From positions 13,521,001 to 13,585,000 of the forward strand of contig NC_092673.1 of assembly GCF_964355755.1 (NCBI RefSeq): a stretch of 64,000 bases of DNA, in the 5' to 3' direction. The stretch comes from Antedon mediterranea. Lineage: Eukaryota > Echinodermata > Crinoidea > Comatulida > Antedonidae. Positions 11,143 through 21,482 of the stretch are shown one piece after another. The translations under genes and the position numbers were made by a program. How positions within the stretch are numbered: the stretch's first letter is position 1; every line of letters begins with the position of its first letter. Below the pieces are notes generated by a model. It saw nothing but the letters and a program-made list of their open reading frames with translations, did not search any database and had not been told where the DNA came from.

Positions 11143-11425
11143 ATTACCCCATATAACCCCCAATCAGACAGCCTCGTAGAACGATTTAACAGGACATTAG
11201 TGAATATAATTATAATATAATATTAATCTCTAGAGGTCCAGAGTATCTGGGACGAGTTCCTCTCTTACGCTACGTTTGCATACTGAACCACCCCCCCAGA
11301 ATCCACAGGGGGAACCCCCAAGCTGAGGCAACGGTACCCGTGGACCTGATATCTCCAATAATCAAATTCCTGAGGAGGATTTTGTGTCTCATATGAAACA
11401 TTGGATGGAATTGGCCAGAGGAAAT
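11143..11425 (+). pseudogene. Ty3/Gypsy integrase C-terminal remnant
   Basis: The frame at 11143 reads ITPYNPQSDSLVERFNRTL, the highly conserved integrase stretch with the catalytic Glu of the DDE triad. It continues with a WDEFLSYATFAY-like segment that ends in a stop, then a frameshifted region in which IPEEDFVSHMKHWMELAR is readable (11369-11420). The frame shifts at least twice. The integrase front, RNase H and RT are absent. The pol tail continues into the repeat and zinc-finger region and, beyond the inserted LINE, at 22840. Confidence 0.8.
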
Positions 11426-11670
11426 ACCTGACAAAATTGAACCTGAACCGACGAATTTAAGTAATATGGTGGTACCCGACGAAACTGAACCTGAACCGAA
11501 CTTAAGTGATATACCTGACGAAATTGAACCTGAACCGAACTTAAGTGATATACCTGACAAAATTGAACCTGAACTGAACTTAAGTGATATACCTGATGAA
11601 ATTAAACCTGAACCGAACTTAAGTGATGATATACCAGTTGAAACTGAACCTTTCCCGTTTCCTGGCTAGC
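11421..11670 (+). repeat. 39-bp tandem repeat coding an acidic 13-residue unit
   Basis: About five and a half copies of a 39-bp unit encode variants of DEIEPEPNLSDIP. Copies differ by mostly conservative substitutions (Glu/Lys, Pro/Leu) and keep the reading frame, so the repeat expanded while it was coding. It lies at the C-terminal side of the decayed integrase and is probably the linker of the Gypsy Pol. Confidence 0.8.
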
Positions 11671-11932
11671 AGGAACCAGTTGTACAAGGAATTAGAGACC
11701 CCTGCCAAAACGAGGCCGTCTTTCAGATTCAGTATGCTTACCTGTGATCATTGTGAGGAGCAATTCAGGACCGCCTCTCCACTTAAACGACACCGACTGG
11801 AGAGGCAACCTAAGCGGTTTGAATGCAATTTTTGTGGTGGGAAGTTCCACACGAAGGCCAACCAAGTCCGACACGAGGAACGAAACCACCACCAACATCG
11901 TAGGAAAAAAGTCATATCAGAAGAGAGACTAT
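11665..11932 (+). pseudogene. C2H2 zinc-finger tail of the Gypsy pol
   Basis: The next frame encodes two finger-like units. The first begins CDHCEEQF and has Cys-X2-Cys-X12-His but a Gln where the last His is expected. The second, starting CNFCGGKF, is a full CX2CX12HX4H (about 11824-11892). The segment ends in a basic HRRKK stretch just before the LINE insertion. It is one frame off the acidic repeat, so the tail is frameshifted. A host zinc-finger exon is an alternative, but its position between integrase and LTR of one element argues against that. Confidence 0.6.
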
Positions 11933-12604
11933 AAAAATTATAATATGGAACATTTTTTCAATTGTATATCTAGAGCTAACTGGGATGATGTTTATAGATC
12001 TGATGATGTAAATTTTGCATATAATAATTTTTATACAACTTTTGCTAATATATGTGATAATAATGATATGATAAAAAAGTATTTAAGGAATAATAAGCCA
12101 TGGATAACTAGAGCTATTAGAAAGAGTATTAACAAAAAAATATAAATTCTAAACTTGTTAAATCTAACTTCAACATAGACATGCACTTAACATAAAAGAT
12201 ATAGAAATGTATTAACAGGCCTTCTTAGAAAGGCTAAAGAAATGTATTATGGTGATTTGTTTTAGAATTTGAAATTAAAGAATTATTAAGAAATATAGAT
12301 ATAAAAAAGGCCACTGGACATGACCAGTTATCTGCTAGATTAATTAAGGATTCATTTATTGTTATTGCAAAGCCATTTAACATATTATTAACTAAGGTTT
12401 TTCCTGATGACATGGCACAAGTGACTCCGATTTTTAAAAAGGGTTAAATAGCCTAAGCATATCCTTGAAAATTATCGACCGATTTCACTTTTGCCACTAT
12501 TAAGCAAAGTATTTAAAAGGATTGTGAATAATAGATTGTTAGATTTTATAGAAAAAATAATATGTTTTATTGTCATTAATATGGTTTCCGCAAAAAGTAT
12601 AGTA

Positions 12605-13017
12605 CAGTAGAACCTTCGTTTTACGTACCCAGATTTTACGTTCCCTGGATTTTACGTACACCTAAAACAACCGATGACGTCATCATTTTCTTACATTGAG
12701 GGTGCAATTTAAAAACAACAAAGCATAATAAAAATGGCTGTGTGAGGAATTCTGCTGTGCGAGACAAGCTACACATGTGCATTCCCCTACAGCAGCGACT
12801 GTTTTTATTGATGGAAAATACAAGAACATTGATATTTTAACTAGCTAGTGACCACCTGCATGCTGTACAGTAGAGTAGGCAAACATGGTAGCCTTTATAC
12901 AGTAGCTACGATCTGTACGTATTTGGGGTAAATTTAAGGTTAACCTTGATTTTACGAATCCTGTGTTTTACGTACGCCTTTCGGTCCCGTACCGTACGTA
13001 AAATGAAGGTTCCACTG
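12605..13017. mobile_element. 413-bp TA-flanked MITE (pogo/Tc1-mariner type)
   Basis: Terminal inverted repeats CAGTAGAACCTTCGTTTTAC and its near-complement at the other end (GTAAAATGAAGGTTCCACTG) are flanked by TA on both sides (12603-12604, 13018-13019). There is no coding capacity. The CAGT-GAACC terminus with a TA duplication fits pogo/Tigger-like non-autonomous elements. It splits the RT of the surrounding LINE. Confidence 0.85.
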
Positions 13018-13061
13018 TACTAAACTTTCTCTAGTTAAGTTAATCAAATAATATAATACTT

Positions 13062-13690
13062 AGATGAGATGAGAGGAGAGTCTTCTCCGACACTATCAAG
13101 CAGTGATACGACCAGTTCTCGAATATGCCTGTGCTGTTTGGTCCCCGAGTTTATCCAAAGCACAATCTGACCAAATCGAACATGTCCAAAGAAGAGCGTG
13201 TAACATAATATGCCCCAATGGTACCTCGTATGCTGATACCCGCAGATACCTTAACATCATCACTCTATCTGAACGCCGCGAGAAGTTGTCAAGAAAATTC
13301 TTTGATAAAATGAAAAAAGAAGATCATATATTACACTCTCTCTTACCTAAACCTCCCACACACAACCATCAGCTCCGACGCGTTAGATCGTTCACCCTCC
13401 CCAAAGTCCGGACACAACGCACAAAAAACTTCATTACTTTCCACGGAGTTTTCAATGATTGGTGAATGATCAGTAACTGAGTTATGATAAGCAAATTGTG
13501 AACCCCTATTGGTTTGTGTTACTGGATGTACTATGATGGCCATTGAAAGACTGATTTGTGGACTATGATTTATTTTAGTATTACTTGTTTGGACTGTGTT
13601 ATACTATGTGTTTACATATTTACTATTATATTTATGTCAACTTCATCACTGCTTACTTGATGCAATAAAGGAAATAAATAAATAAATAAA
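13062..13690 (+). mobile_element. Second LINE, 5'-truncated 3' end
   Basis: The frame from about 13079 to 13465 encodes the C-terminal end of a CR1/Rex-like reverse transcriptase: IRPVLEYACAVWSPSLS, then HVQRRACNII, then a basic tail ending FNDW. A roughly 200-bp 3' UTR follows and ends in an AAATA-type tail at 13667-13690. It is inserted between two RT pieces of the larger LINE, and its ORF fragment is uninterrupted. Confidence 0.85.
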
Positions 13691-14588
13691 AAGTCATTTA
13701 GTCAAAGCTTTTGACACCATTGATCATAGTATTCTCTTGTCTAAACTGGCTCATTATGGAATCAGAGAATTTCCTTTAAATTGGTTTAAAAATTATTTAG
13801 AAAATAGGAGACAATATGTTAAACTAGATGGAGTTCGGTCATCATCACAACCCAATATGCAGAGTAGGCCCAACTTTATTTCTTCTCTATATAAATGATT
13901 TATCACTCTACACCATATTTTAATTATTTGCTGATGACTCAAAATTGTTTCGTACTTTTCCAGATGATCAAAGAAACATAGATCTTTCAGAAGTCAGTTT
14001 GCGATAAATACTTCTAAGACGCATTTTATTTTAACTCAAGGACATGTGACTCATAATGATAGTATAATTAAAGAGGTAGAATCGGCTTCTTTTGTGGGAC
14101 TTATTATGGATAAACATTTAATTTTTAATAAACATATTGAACATGTTAATCATGATCTTACGAAAAAAAATTTAAATTTTGTATAAACTCAGGTTATTTG
14201 TTCCCCAGCATATATTATTATTATTATACAAAAACATTTATTCAACTCATATAATGTACGGTCTTGAAGTTTGGGTATTTACGGTATGTTCAGACTCACA
14301 GAGTTACGGTGGAGTTATTTACGCAGAGTACATATTTTTGTGTCTGAACCATGCCGCGGATTAGAGTTAGGAGCTGTTACTCCGCGCCAGTGGCGTTAAT
14401 AACTTTCATAAGGCTTATTCCATTTATGCATCAGTGATTTCAACCTTCGGTCAACGTCAGCCAATGAAAAGACATAACCGCAATTAGCAGCAGTCTATTC
14501 GCGCGTTTTTTTTTTAAATAGCAAAACAATATAGCCTATTTCTCGAGCTAGCCTACGGTAGATCAACAGTAACATTCGAATTAAAATA

Positions 14589-15666
14589 AAACATGTTACA
14601 TGGAAAAATACAGAAGTGGCTGATTTAATTTCATTATGGGGCAGCCCAGAATTTATAGACAAGATAGAAATTAGAAATTGGAAAGCTAGCGCTGGCAACA
14701 AGATAGCTGTTTTTAAAGAAATTGCATCTAAACTGCAAAATCTTGGTCACAGCCAAAAAGAAGGACATCACGTCTAGATCAAAATAAAAGGCCTCAGAGC
14801 TGCATTCAAAACAAACAAGTCAGGTGCTGGGACGGAAGAGATAGAATTCGAACATTACGATGCATTGAATGCTATACTGGCGAGGCGTCCCAGTATAAAT
14901 CCAGCCCCAGTTTCTATTGGGGACTCGTTTGCCCCGAATGAGGTGTGGATGGCTGGCAAGTGGCGGCCGATGCCTATAGACCTAGGCCAGCTACGACCAA
15001 CGACAGACAATCCGGTATGTATACAAGGCCTATATTGTGTAGATTAGACCTATAGCCTATAGAATATAATTATTGTTAGAAGAATAAAAATGTTTTGGGT
15101 GTGTAGAAAGTGATGACCTCGAATTGGACGACCCCAACGACCCGGGCGACCTCCAGGCTGTGGAGAAAATCGAGCCAGAGAGACACGCGAGGTCTTGGTG
15201 TGGTAAACAAATGGTTTATGGTAAGTAGATATAAAACAAAATATTGTTTATGACAGTTGCAATACTATTTTGTGATACTCATAAAAACAAGAAAATATTA
15301 TTCAGTGTCTTAAATTGTGTGATAAAATACTCATTATATATATACAGTTTTATGTAAAATGTCCTTATAAAAAATATATTGTTTTACTTAGGCTTACATG
15401 ATTGGTACCTGAAGGATGACACAAGCATAGAACTACAAGAAGAGGTTTCAATGTAAATACTTATTTTTTAAAGTTATTGTTTATGGATAGAAATACAGAA
15501 TTTGTACCTGAATGTCGTGATTCAACTGTTAAAAATGTAGACCAGCTGCCCATAATGATACTTTGTTTTTTAGGAACCAAGGCGAGCACCACGTGGGTCA
15601 AAGAAAGATAGGACTGTGGATGCACTCAGTAAAAAAATTAAAGAAAATTCTGATGTATTATTTTAA
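14589..15666 (+). pseudogene. Myb/SANT-like DNA-binding protein of Harbinger element 1
   Basis: This is the Harbinger partner protein, which in characterised elements binds the TIRs and brings the transposase into the nucleus. Exon 1 (to 15014) encodes an SANT/Myb_DNA-bind_4-like domain: VADLISLWGSPEFIDK, FKEIASKLQNLGHS, then IKIKGLRAAFKTNKSGAG and a YDALNAILARRPS segment. An in-frame TAG near 14774 lies inside the domain, where Cys-Arg is normal. Candidate GT-AG exons follow at 15107-15220 (acidic), 15392-15452 (HDWYLKDDTS) and 15574-15666 (basic, possible nuclear signal). Phases do not join cleanly at two junctions, so this copy appears decayed. Confidence 0.7.
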
Positions 15667-15692
15667 AAGTCAAAGAAACTTTCTTTTTTTAT

Positions 15693-15697
<5 letters not shown>

Positions 15698-15732
<35 letters not shown>
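15698..15732 (+). repeat. (AAT)n microsatellite
   Basis: About eleven perfect AAT trinucleotides, in the tail of the Myb/SANT gene. Confidence 0.9.
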
Positions 15733-15733
<1 letters not shown>

Positions 15734-15876
15734 TGTTGCCTTATGCATGATGTTTCATGCATATAGAGTTTAGAATAAAGTTATGATTTCTTTTTCTCAT
15801 TGGTGCTTTCAGAGTGCATATAGAGATTAGAATAAACTTATTATTATGTTGGTTTAAACTACTCAGTTTATTGCTA

Positions 15877-15975
15877 TTATTCTTCTAAATAGGTAGTGAT
15901 CGAGTCTCTCACAATTTCTCCAGATGGTAAAGTAGACAGGTTCCATTTCTCAAAAAACGGCCTAGAAAACGAATC
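15877..15975 (-). pseudogene. HARBI1-like transposase 1, detached C-terminal piece
   Basis: The minus-strand frame ends with GEIVRDSITTYLEE and a stop, typical of the HARBI1 C-terminus (an RD-I--YL motif). It is separated from the rest of the transposase (19665-20962) by the palindromic element, which inserted between 15976 and 19664. Confidence 0.6.
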
Positions 15976-16739
15976 AAGAAGCATTTTTGGGTAGAAGCTG
16001 GGATCCACTTGATTTAGGATATTTCGACCTCGCTGATTACGAATATGGCGGATCCCAAGCGAAATTCGGCCATCTAAGCCCTTAATTTGCATAATTAAAA
16101 ATGGCGGCCATTTTTTATAATTACCCTATATCTCGAGAACCACTAGTCACAGATAATTAATTTTGGTCTCAAATTGTTTTAAATATATGTTTTTATATTC
16201 ACTTTAATGACACATTTTCTCAAAAGATGGATGCAAGTCTTATTTCTGACATTTTGACCTTTGACCTTGATTTATCGTATCTCAGTAACCAATAATCTGA
16301 GAGACACGAAATAGGGCTCAAATTGTTCAAAAACTATACATTCATATTTATTATAATGAAATGTTTTTACAAAAAATGGCCGATTCTACAACTATTGACC
16401 TTTGAACTATTAGTCAAATATAATAATATAACTTTGAAAATTGTGGTCTTATGATTTTTTTTTCTTTTTAAATTGTTTAAAACATGTGTGTTTCTATCCA
16501 GTCTAATGGCACATTTTGTACAAGAATGGCCGATAGTATGGTTATTGACCTTTAAAATACAGCATAGGCCTACTGTATACTAAATACAGTATAATATAAT
16601 TGCATAACTATGAAATTATTTATACACAATAATAATTAGTAAAATTATAAAATTCACTGCCATCAAATATGATGTATTATGATTTATATAGATTAAAAAA
16701 AATTTTGAGCACGCAAGTTACATTTGTTGAAATTCGAAA

Positions 16740-17215
16740 TTTGAAATTACCTGCCATCAATATGATGGAGTATGATTATAGATTTTTTTTAATGTGAACA
16801 TGTCAGCTACATTTGGAAATTACCTGCCATCAATATTATGGATTATGATTATAGATTTAAAAAAGAATTTGAACACGTAAGCTACATTTGAAAATTACCT
16901 GCCATCAATATGATGGATTATGATTATAGATTTAAAAAAGAATTGTAACACGTCAGCTACATTTGGAAATTTGGAAATTACCTGCCATCAATATGATGGA
17001 TTATGATTGTATAGATTTTTAAAGATGTGAACACGTAAGCTACATTTGAAAATTACCTGCCATCAATATGATGGATTATGATTATAGATTAAAAAAAGAA
17101 TTTGAACACGTCAGCTACATTTGGAAATTTGGAAATTACCTGTCATCAATATGATGGATTATGATTGTATAGGTTTGAAAGAAAATGTGAACACGTAAGC
17201 TACATTCGGAATGAA
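16740..17215 (+). repeat. 73-82-bp repeats with a CCATCAATATGATGG hairpin (left arm)
   Basis: Six or so tandem copies, near 16751, 16824, 16899, 16981, 17058 and 17140, each contain the self-complementary CCATCA-ATA-TGATGG core and a GTAAGCTACATTTG-like word. The inverted set lies at 18700-19240 in the right arm. Subterminal repeats like these often bind transposase, but that is an inference here. Confidence 0.8.
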
Positions 17216-17228
17216 CATGTTAAGGGCA

Positions 17229-17624
17229 TCAGTTTTGATCATTCATGCAAAGGTTTCCGTCATCTTTAGCGTTGTTACAGCGACATAAAGCTGTACATGG
17301 TAGTTTTGACTTCTTGCACCTACATCTATTGGTTATGCATCGTGTCTTGCATCCACAATAAATCATCTCTAACGAAGGAGTAGGAATAGCTTCATTTTTC
17401 AGAAGCACTGGTTGAAGTTTACCATTAGATAGCTCCCAACCAAAATCTGTTGGTGATGGCAAATGCTGGATTGGCGATACAGCTTTTTTCCATACGAGTG
17501 CTTGGAAGTGTGCTCTTTTTATATGTTGGTGCACTGCATCGCTTGTTGGAGGTAATGCCTCTGTTTTTTTTTTTTTTAAACATGGCATGCCTAACTTCAT
17601 TGGTACTTTTAACTTGACCAACAC
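17229..17624 (-). pseudogene. Cys-rich C-terminus of an unnamed multicopy protein (left arm)
   Basis: The translation contains PPTSDAVHQHIKRAHFQAL, VSPIQHLPSPTDFGWELSNG, KLQPVLLKNEAIP and a terminal cysteine cluster, YCGCKTRCITNRCRCKKSK then CTALCRCNNAK. This C-terminal layout (an aromatic linker, a GW-L--G-L-PV motif, then CxC-type cysteines) is one I recall from large multicopy families in invertebrate genomes. No function is assigned. The same segment is present in mirror orientation at 18305-18683, so both arms of the palindrome carry it. The start is arbitrary because the protein is truncated upstream. Confidence 0.6.
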
Positions 17625-17763
17625 CGTAAACGTAGCAAATGAATCTTTCCGATTTCATAATAACTTGGTCACTGATAGGTTTTCTCCCAGGTCTTTAATT
17701 AGTTCATAATTTTTTTGTAATACTTCCCATGCCGATGCCTTTGAGTGACCACTTAGATATGAG

Positions 17764-17818
17764 CAGGGAAGAGTTAAATTACTGTATGTATGTATTAATG
17801 TAATTTAACTCTTCCCTG
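17764..17818. other. Perfect 19-bp stem hairpin
   Basis: CAGGGAAGAGTTAAATTAC at 17764 is followed, after a 17-base spacer, by its exact complement ending CTCTTCCCTG. It lies in the loop of the palindromic element. Confidence 0.8.
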
Positions 17819-18012
17819 GATATCAGGTAGTATCGCATCTACTAATAGTGTGGAATGGAATCAGTGCTTTTGCAGAACCATCCGGCAAGGCTTGAAAAAT
17901 GTCTTTTATAGATACTTTCTTTTTTTGGATGTACCTGTCATCATCCATTTGGATACCATGCTTTGGTAGTGAGACACTAGAATCACTAGTACGCCTGTAT
18001 CCCTAGAAGCAA

Positions 18013-18237
18013 CTACAACTGTGTCGTATCGGACATTGGCAGCATGACAAGTCGCGTGTCCGCTTCTTCATGATATCCTACCAGAGACAATGTATTCGTG
18101 TAGACTTTTGATGATTTAACAACTGATTCTTCCATAAATCCACCAGCTGTGACAATTTCTTTGTCTATAGGAGCTTGACGAATTAACTCCTCTGATAGAA
18201 ATCGTGCCAGATCTGCTTTATTTTCTTGTAATGCCAA
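18013..18237 (-). pseudogene. HEEADTR-motif protein fragment in the palindrome loop
   Basis: The minus frame reads ENKADLARFLSEELIRQAP, DKEIVTAGGF and then GYHEEADTRLVMLPMS. I recall a His-Glu-Glu-Ala-Asp-Thr-Arg motif next to a PIN-like nuclease fold in the same multicopy family whose Cys-rich tail lies at 17229-17624, so this would be an internal part of the same gene on the same strand. The fold assignment is from memory of the family and not proven by the sequence. The frame is open for 75 codons only. Confidence 0.5.
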
Positions 18238-18304
18238 AAAGTTCGACCAGCAATTTGGCTGGCTGTGTTTTGGTTCATCTTTGTCTGGTGGTGTCCTTTA
18301 TCGA

Positions 18305-18683
18305 CAGTTTTAAGTTAGGCATGCCATGTTTTAAAAAAAACAAAACCAGAGGCATACCTCCAACAAGCGATGCAGTGCACCAGCATATAAAAAGAACACA
18401 CTTCCAATCACTCATATGGAAAAAAGCTGTATCGCCAATCCAGCACTTGCCATTACCAACAGATTTTGGTTGGGAGCTATCTAATGGTAAACTTCAACCA
18501 GCGCTTCTGAAAAATGAAGCTATTCCTACTGCTTCGTTAGAGATGATTTATTGTGGATGCAAGACACGATGCATAACCATATAGATGTAGGTGCAAGAAG
18601 TCAAAACTATCATGTACAGCTTTATGCTGCTGTAACAACGCTAAAGATGACGGAAACCTTTGCATGAATGATCAAAACTGATG
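18305..18683 (+). pseudogene. Cys-rich C-terminus, mirror copy (right arm)
   Basis: Mirror-image copy of 17229-17624: GIPPTSDAVHQHIKRTHF, VSPIQHLPLPTDFGWELSNG and YCGCKTRCIT are readable. A stop at 18582-18584 (TAG) truncates the cysteine cluster, and the remainder continues out of frame. Substitutions between the arms include synonymous changes, so the arms have diverged and do not look freshly duplicated. Confidence 0.6.
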
Positions 18684-18699
18684 CCCTTAACATGTTCAT

Positions 18700-19240
18700 T
18701 CCAAATGTAGCTTACGTGTTCACATTTTCTTTCAAACCTATACAATCATAATCCATCATATTAATGGCAGGAAATTTCCAAATGTAGCTGACGTGTTCAA
18801 ATTCTTTTTTAAATCTATAATCATAATCCATCATATTGATGGCAGGTAATTTTTAAATGTAGCTTACGTGTTCACATCTTTAAAAATCTATAATCATAAT
18901 CCATCATATTGATGGCAGGTAATTTTCAAATGTACCTAACGTGTTCACATTTTCTTTCAAACCTATAGGCCTACAATCATAATCCATCATATATAGCAGG
19001 TAATTTCCAAATTTCCAAATCTAGCTGACGTGTTCAAATTCTTTTTTAAATCTATAATCATAATCCATCATATTGATGGCAGGTAATTTCCAAATGTTGC
19101 TGACATGTTCACATCTTTAAAAATCTATAATCATACTCCATCATATTGATGGCAGGTAATTTCAACAAATGTAACTTGCATGTTCAAATTTTTTTATAAA
19201 TCTATATAAATCATAATACATCATATTTGATGGCAGTGAA
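18700..19240 (-). repeat. 73-82-bp hairpin repeats, right arm
   Basis: Inverted set of the repeats at 16740-17215, with the same CCATCA/TGATGG core and comparable spacing. One copy near 18990 has lost the core. Confidence 0.75.
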
Positions 19241-19664
19241 TTTTATAATTTTACTAATTATTATTGTGTATAAATAATTTCATAGTTATGCAATTATATT
19301 ATATTTATTATACAGTAGGCCTATGATGTAGTTCAAAGGTCAATAACCATACTATCGGCCATTCTTGTACAAAATGTGCCATTAGACAGGATAGAAACAC
19401 ACATGTTTTAAACAATTTAAAAAGAAAAAAAATGTCATAAGACCAACATTTATTTATTTAAAACATGTTGACACCAAAATTAATTATCTGTGACTAGTGG
19501 TTCTCGTGATATAGGGTAATTATAAAAAATGGCCGCCATTTTTAATTATGCAAATTAAGGGCTTAGATGGCCGAATTTCGCTTGGGATCCGCCATATTCG
19601 TAATCAGCGAGGTCGAAATATCCTAAATCAAGTGGATCCCAGCTTCTACCCAAAAATGCTTCTT

Positions 19665-20962
19665 ACATCGTATTTCAGAGGAAATAGAACTTGTCTAAAG
19701 GAGGATGCCTACATTATTGTTCGTCAGGATCTTGCAAGTAAACTTTGTTGTATAAATGTCTCGTAAACGGCACATTGTTTTTTTCGCAAACATTGTGCAA
19801 AATACAGCATGTCTGTACAATCGGGCGTAGATGGCTTATTTTGTGCTCATTTTCTTAGAATAATATTCTCCATATTCTATTTAATCGGCCAAAAGCTTTT
19901 TCTACAGTCATCCTTGTTGAAAGAGTGCTTAAAATTAAATGATGATTTTTTTTCCCGTCAAGATTTCCTCTACCAATGTACGGCCTTATTAAATTAGGGA
20001 GCAATGGATAGGCTGGGTCGCCTATTATTAAAAGTTGCACATCACTCCCTTCAATATTTACAGTAGGATTGGGTTTAAATAATGTATTTTCAGCTAGCTT
20101 TTGACTTAACGTCGACAAATTGAACATTCTGTTCATAAATTTTCCGTCTGCGTCTACTAACCCTTGAAGGAGAACAGAGTATGACCATTTATGGTTAAAA
20201 TAATCCTGAGCATTCTCCTTTGGTGCAAAGATGGTATGCGTGCCATCTATAGCTCCAGCAACTTGCGGAAAGCCTTTTTCATTTTGAAATTTTCTACCAT
20301 GCTCTATAGACAAGAAGTTCTTCTACTAGGTACATAAATGTGCCCATGTCCATCCTGAAAAAAAATACTATCATATCTAGTATAGTACATTGGAGATTTG
20401 TAACAAACAGTCCTGAGACTAGCCTCGCTACCTGGTTGGCCAAACAAATACAAAAGACAAGGCTTGTCAAGCTAGCTTGGGGTCTAGCGTCCAGATGGGT
20501 TTAGCCCCTACTTGATTAGGTGATTAACGCCGGTGTCCTTTTTATTTTATAAGCCTAAATATAAATTATTATTATTATTTCTATTGTAGAAAGCCTAGCT
20601 GGGCCTAGTTACTAGCCAGGGCATATAGGCTAGCCCTAGGCCCTACTAGTTACTTGCTTGGGGTGCCTTGCTTTGCGATGTACGTTGTTGGGTGGTACTG
20701 TATTTTAAAAAATATCAAAAACCCATCTAAAGTTAGCAAGCCAATCTTCATCATCCCAGTGAGCAATGACAATGTTATCCCACCAAAAGGAGCTTCTATT
20801 TCCTGGTTTCACCCACCATCGACGAAAACTCTGCCGGTTTTCCACTTCATAGTGGGAGGCAAAAATAAGCTCCATTCCAGCCTGTTCCTCTTGAATCATA
20901 TGCCACAAAATGTTTCTTCTCAATTCTTCCTGACGATGTTGGCGTCGGCGACATGATTTCAC
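19665..20962 (-). pseudogene. HARBI1-like transposase of Harbinger element 1
   Basis: DDE transposase for cut-and-paste movement. The N-terminal exon (20962 to about 20708) ends in RRWWVKPGNRSS and a WDDEDWLANFRWVF segment, matching the conserved start of HARBI1 proteins. After an intron-like gap the catalytic part (20313-19855) shows GFPQVAGAIDGTHT (first Asp), IIGDPAYPLLPNLIRPY (second Asp) and TVEKAFGRLNRIWR (Glu), so all three acidic residues are present. Beyond a stop near 19855 the frame goes on to TCCILHNVCE (about 19790), where it is cut by the palindromic element. The helical region between the two exons, about 100 residues, is missing. Confidence 0.85.
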
Positions 20963-21482
20963 AAAATTAATTTCGTGTCTGTGTAATAATTATGTTCAAA
21001 ATTACATTTGAAAGTAACATTGTATTATATTGCTAGGCCATAGCTATTGTTGTAAACTTTCGCACGTGTCACTCTCAGCTCTGTTGTTGTTATTGTGTGT
21101 ATGTATCCCATCGGCCGCTTCGGTATGACGGAACTTCCGCTTTAAACGCAAGAAGTTTGGAATGCTAATCGTTGTGTCTGAACACCTTGACTTTTAACGC
21201 CACGAATTACCGTACGCCTTGCGTAGATAACTCCACCGTAACTCTGTGAGTCTGAACATATCCTTAACCTGTATTTTTTTATCACAAAAGATGGCAGTTA
21301 GAACTATAACCTTTAGTAATTATACAGCACACTCATTACCTCTGTTTGTTAAATTAAATATTTTAAAATTATATAAGCCTTTAATTGGTATTTTATGTAT
21401 GATTTGATTAATAATAATTTAACACATTCATTTGACCAATACTGTATGTTATTACAACATGAATATGGTAGTGGTACTAGAC

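Larger units (their letters stand above)
15976..19664. mobile_element. 3.7-kb palindromic element with very long inverted arms
   Basis: The left arm (15976 to about 17640) is the inverted counterpart of the right arm (about 18305 to 19664). The ends read AAGAAGCATTTTTGGGTAGA and its complement. Homology stops abruptly outside them, in the HARBI1 gene. Each arm holds, from outside in, an ATGGCGGCCAT palindrome block, an AT-rich region, five to seven copies of a 73-82-bp repeat, and a Cys-rich coding segment. A unique loop (17640-18305) carries a further coding fragment. I found no clear target duplication. The superfamily is unassigned; foldback or composite origin is possible. Confidence 0.75.
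14282..21263. mobile_element. Harbinger element 1 (7.0 kb, TSD TTA)
   Basis: TIRs TATGTTCAGACTCACAGAGT plus TACGGTGGAGTTAT at 14285 match the reverse complement ending at 21260. With two or three extra bases at each end the element is bounded by TTA on both sides (14279-14281 and 21264-21266), a TWA target typical of PIF/Harbinger. It carries convergent Myb/SANT-like (+) and HARBI1-like (-) genes. The outer sequence on both sides is one LINE, which confirms the insertion. A 3.7-kb palindromic element is nested inside. Confidence 0.85.

Noticed and set aside
12605-13017. Possible promoter because of a TGACGTCATCA word at about 12674
   Set aside because: The word is internal to a MITE with clear TIRs and TA duplication. 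No gene starts nearby.
15976-19664. Polinton/Maverick virus-like element
   Set aside because: Long TIRs prompted the idea, but the element is only 3.7 kb and shows no DNA polymerase B, integrase, packaging ATPase or capsid sequence.
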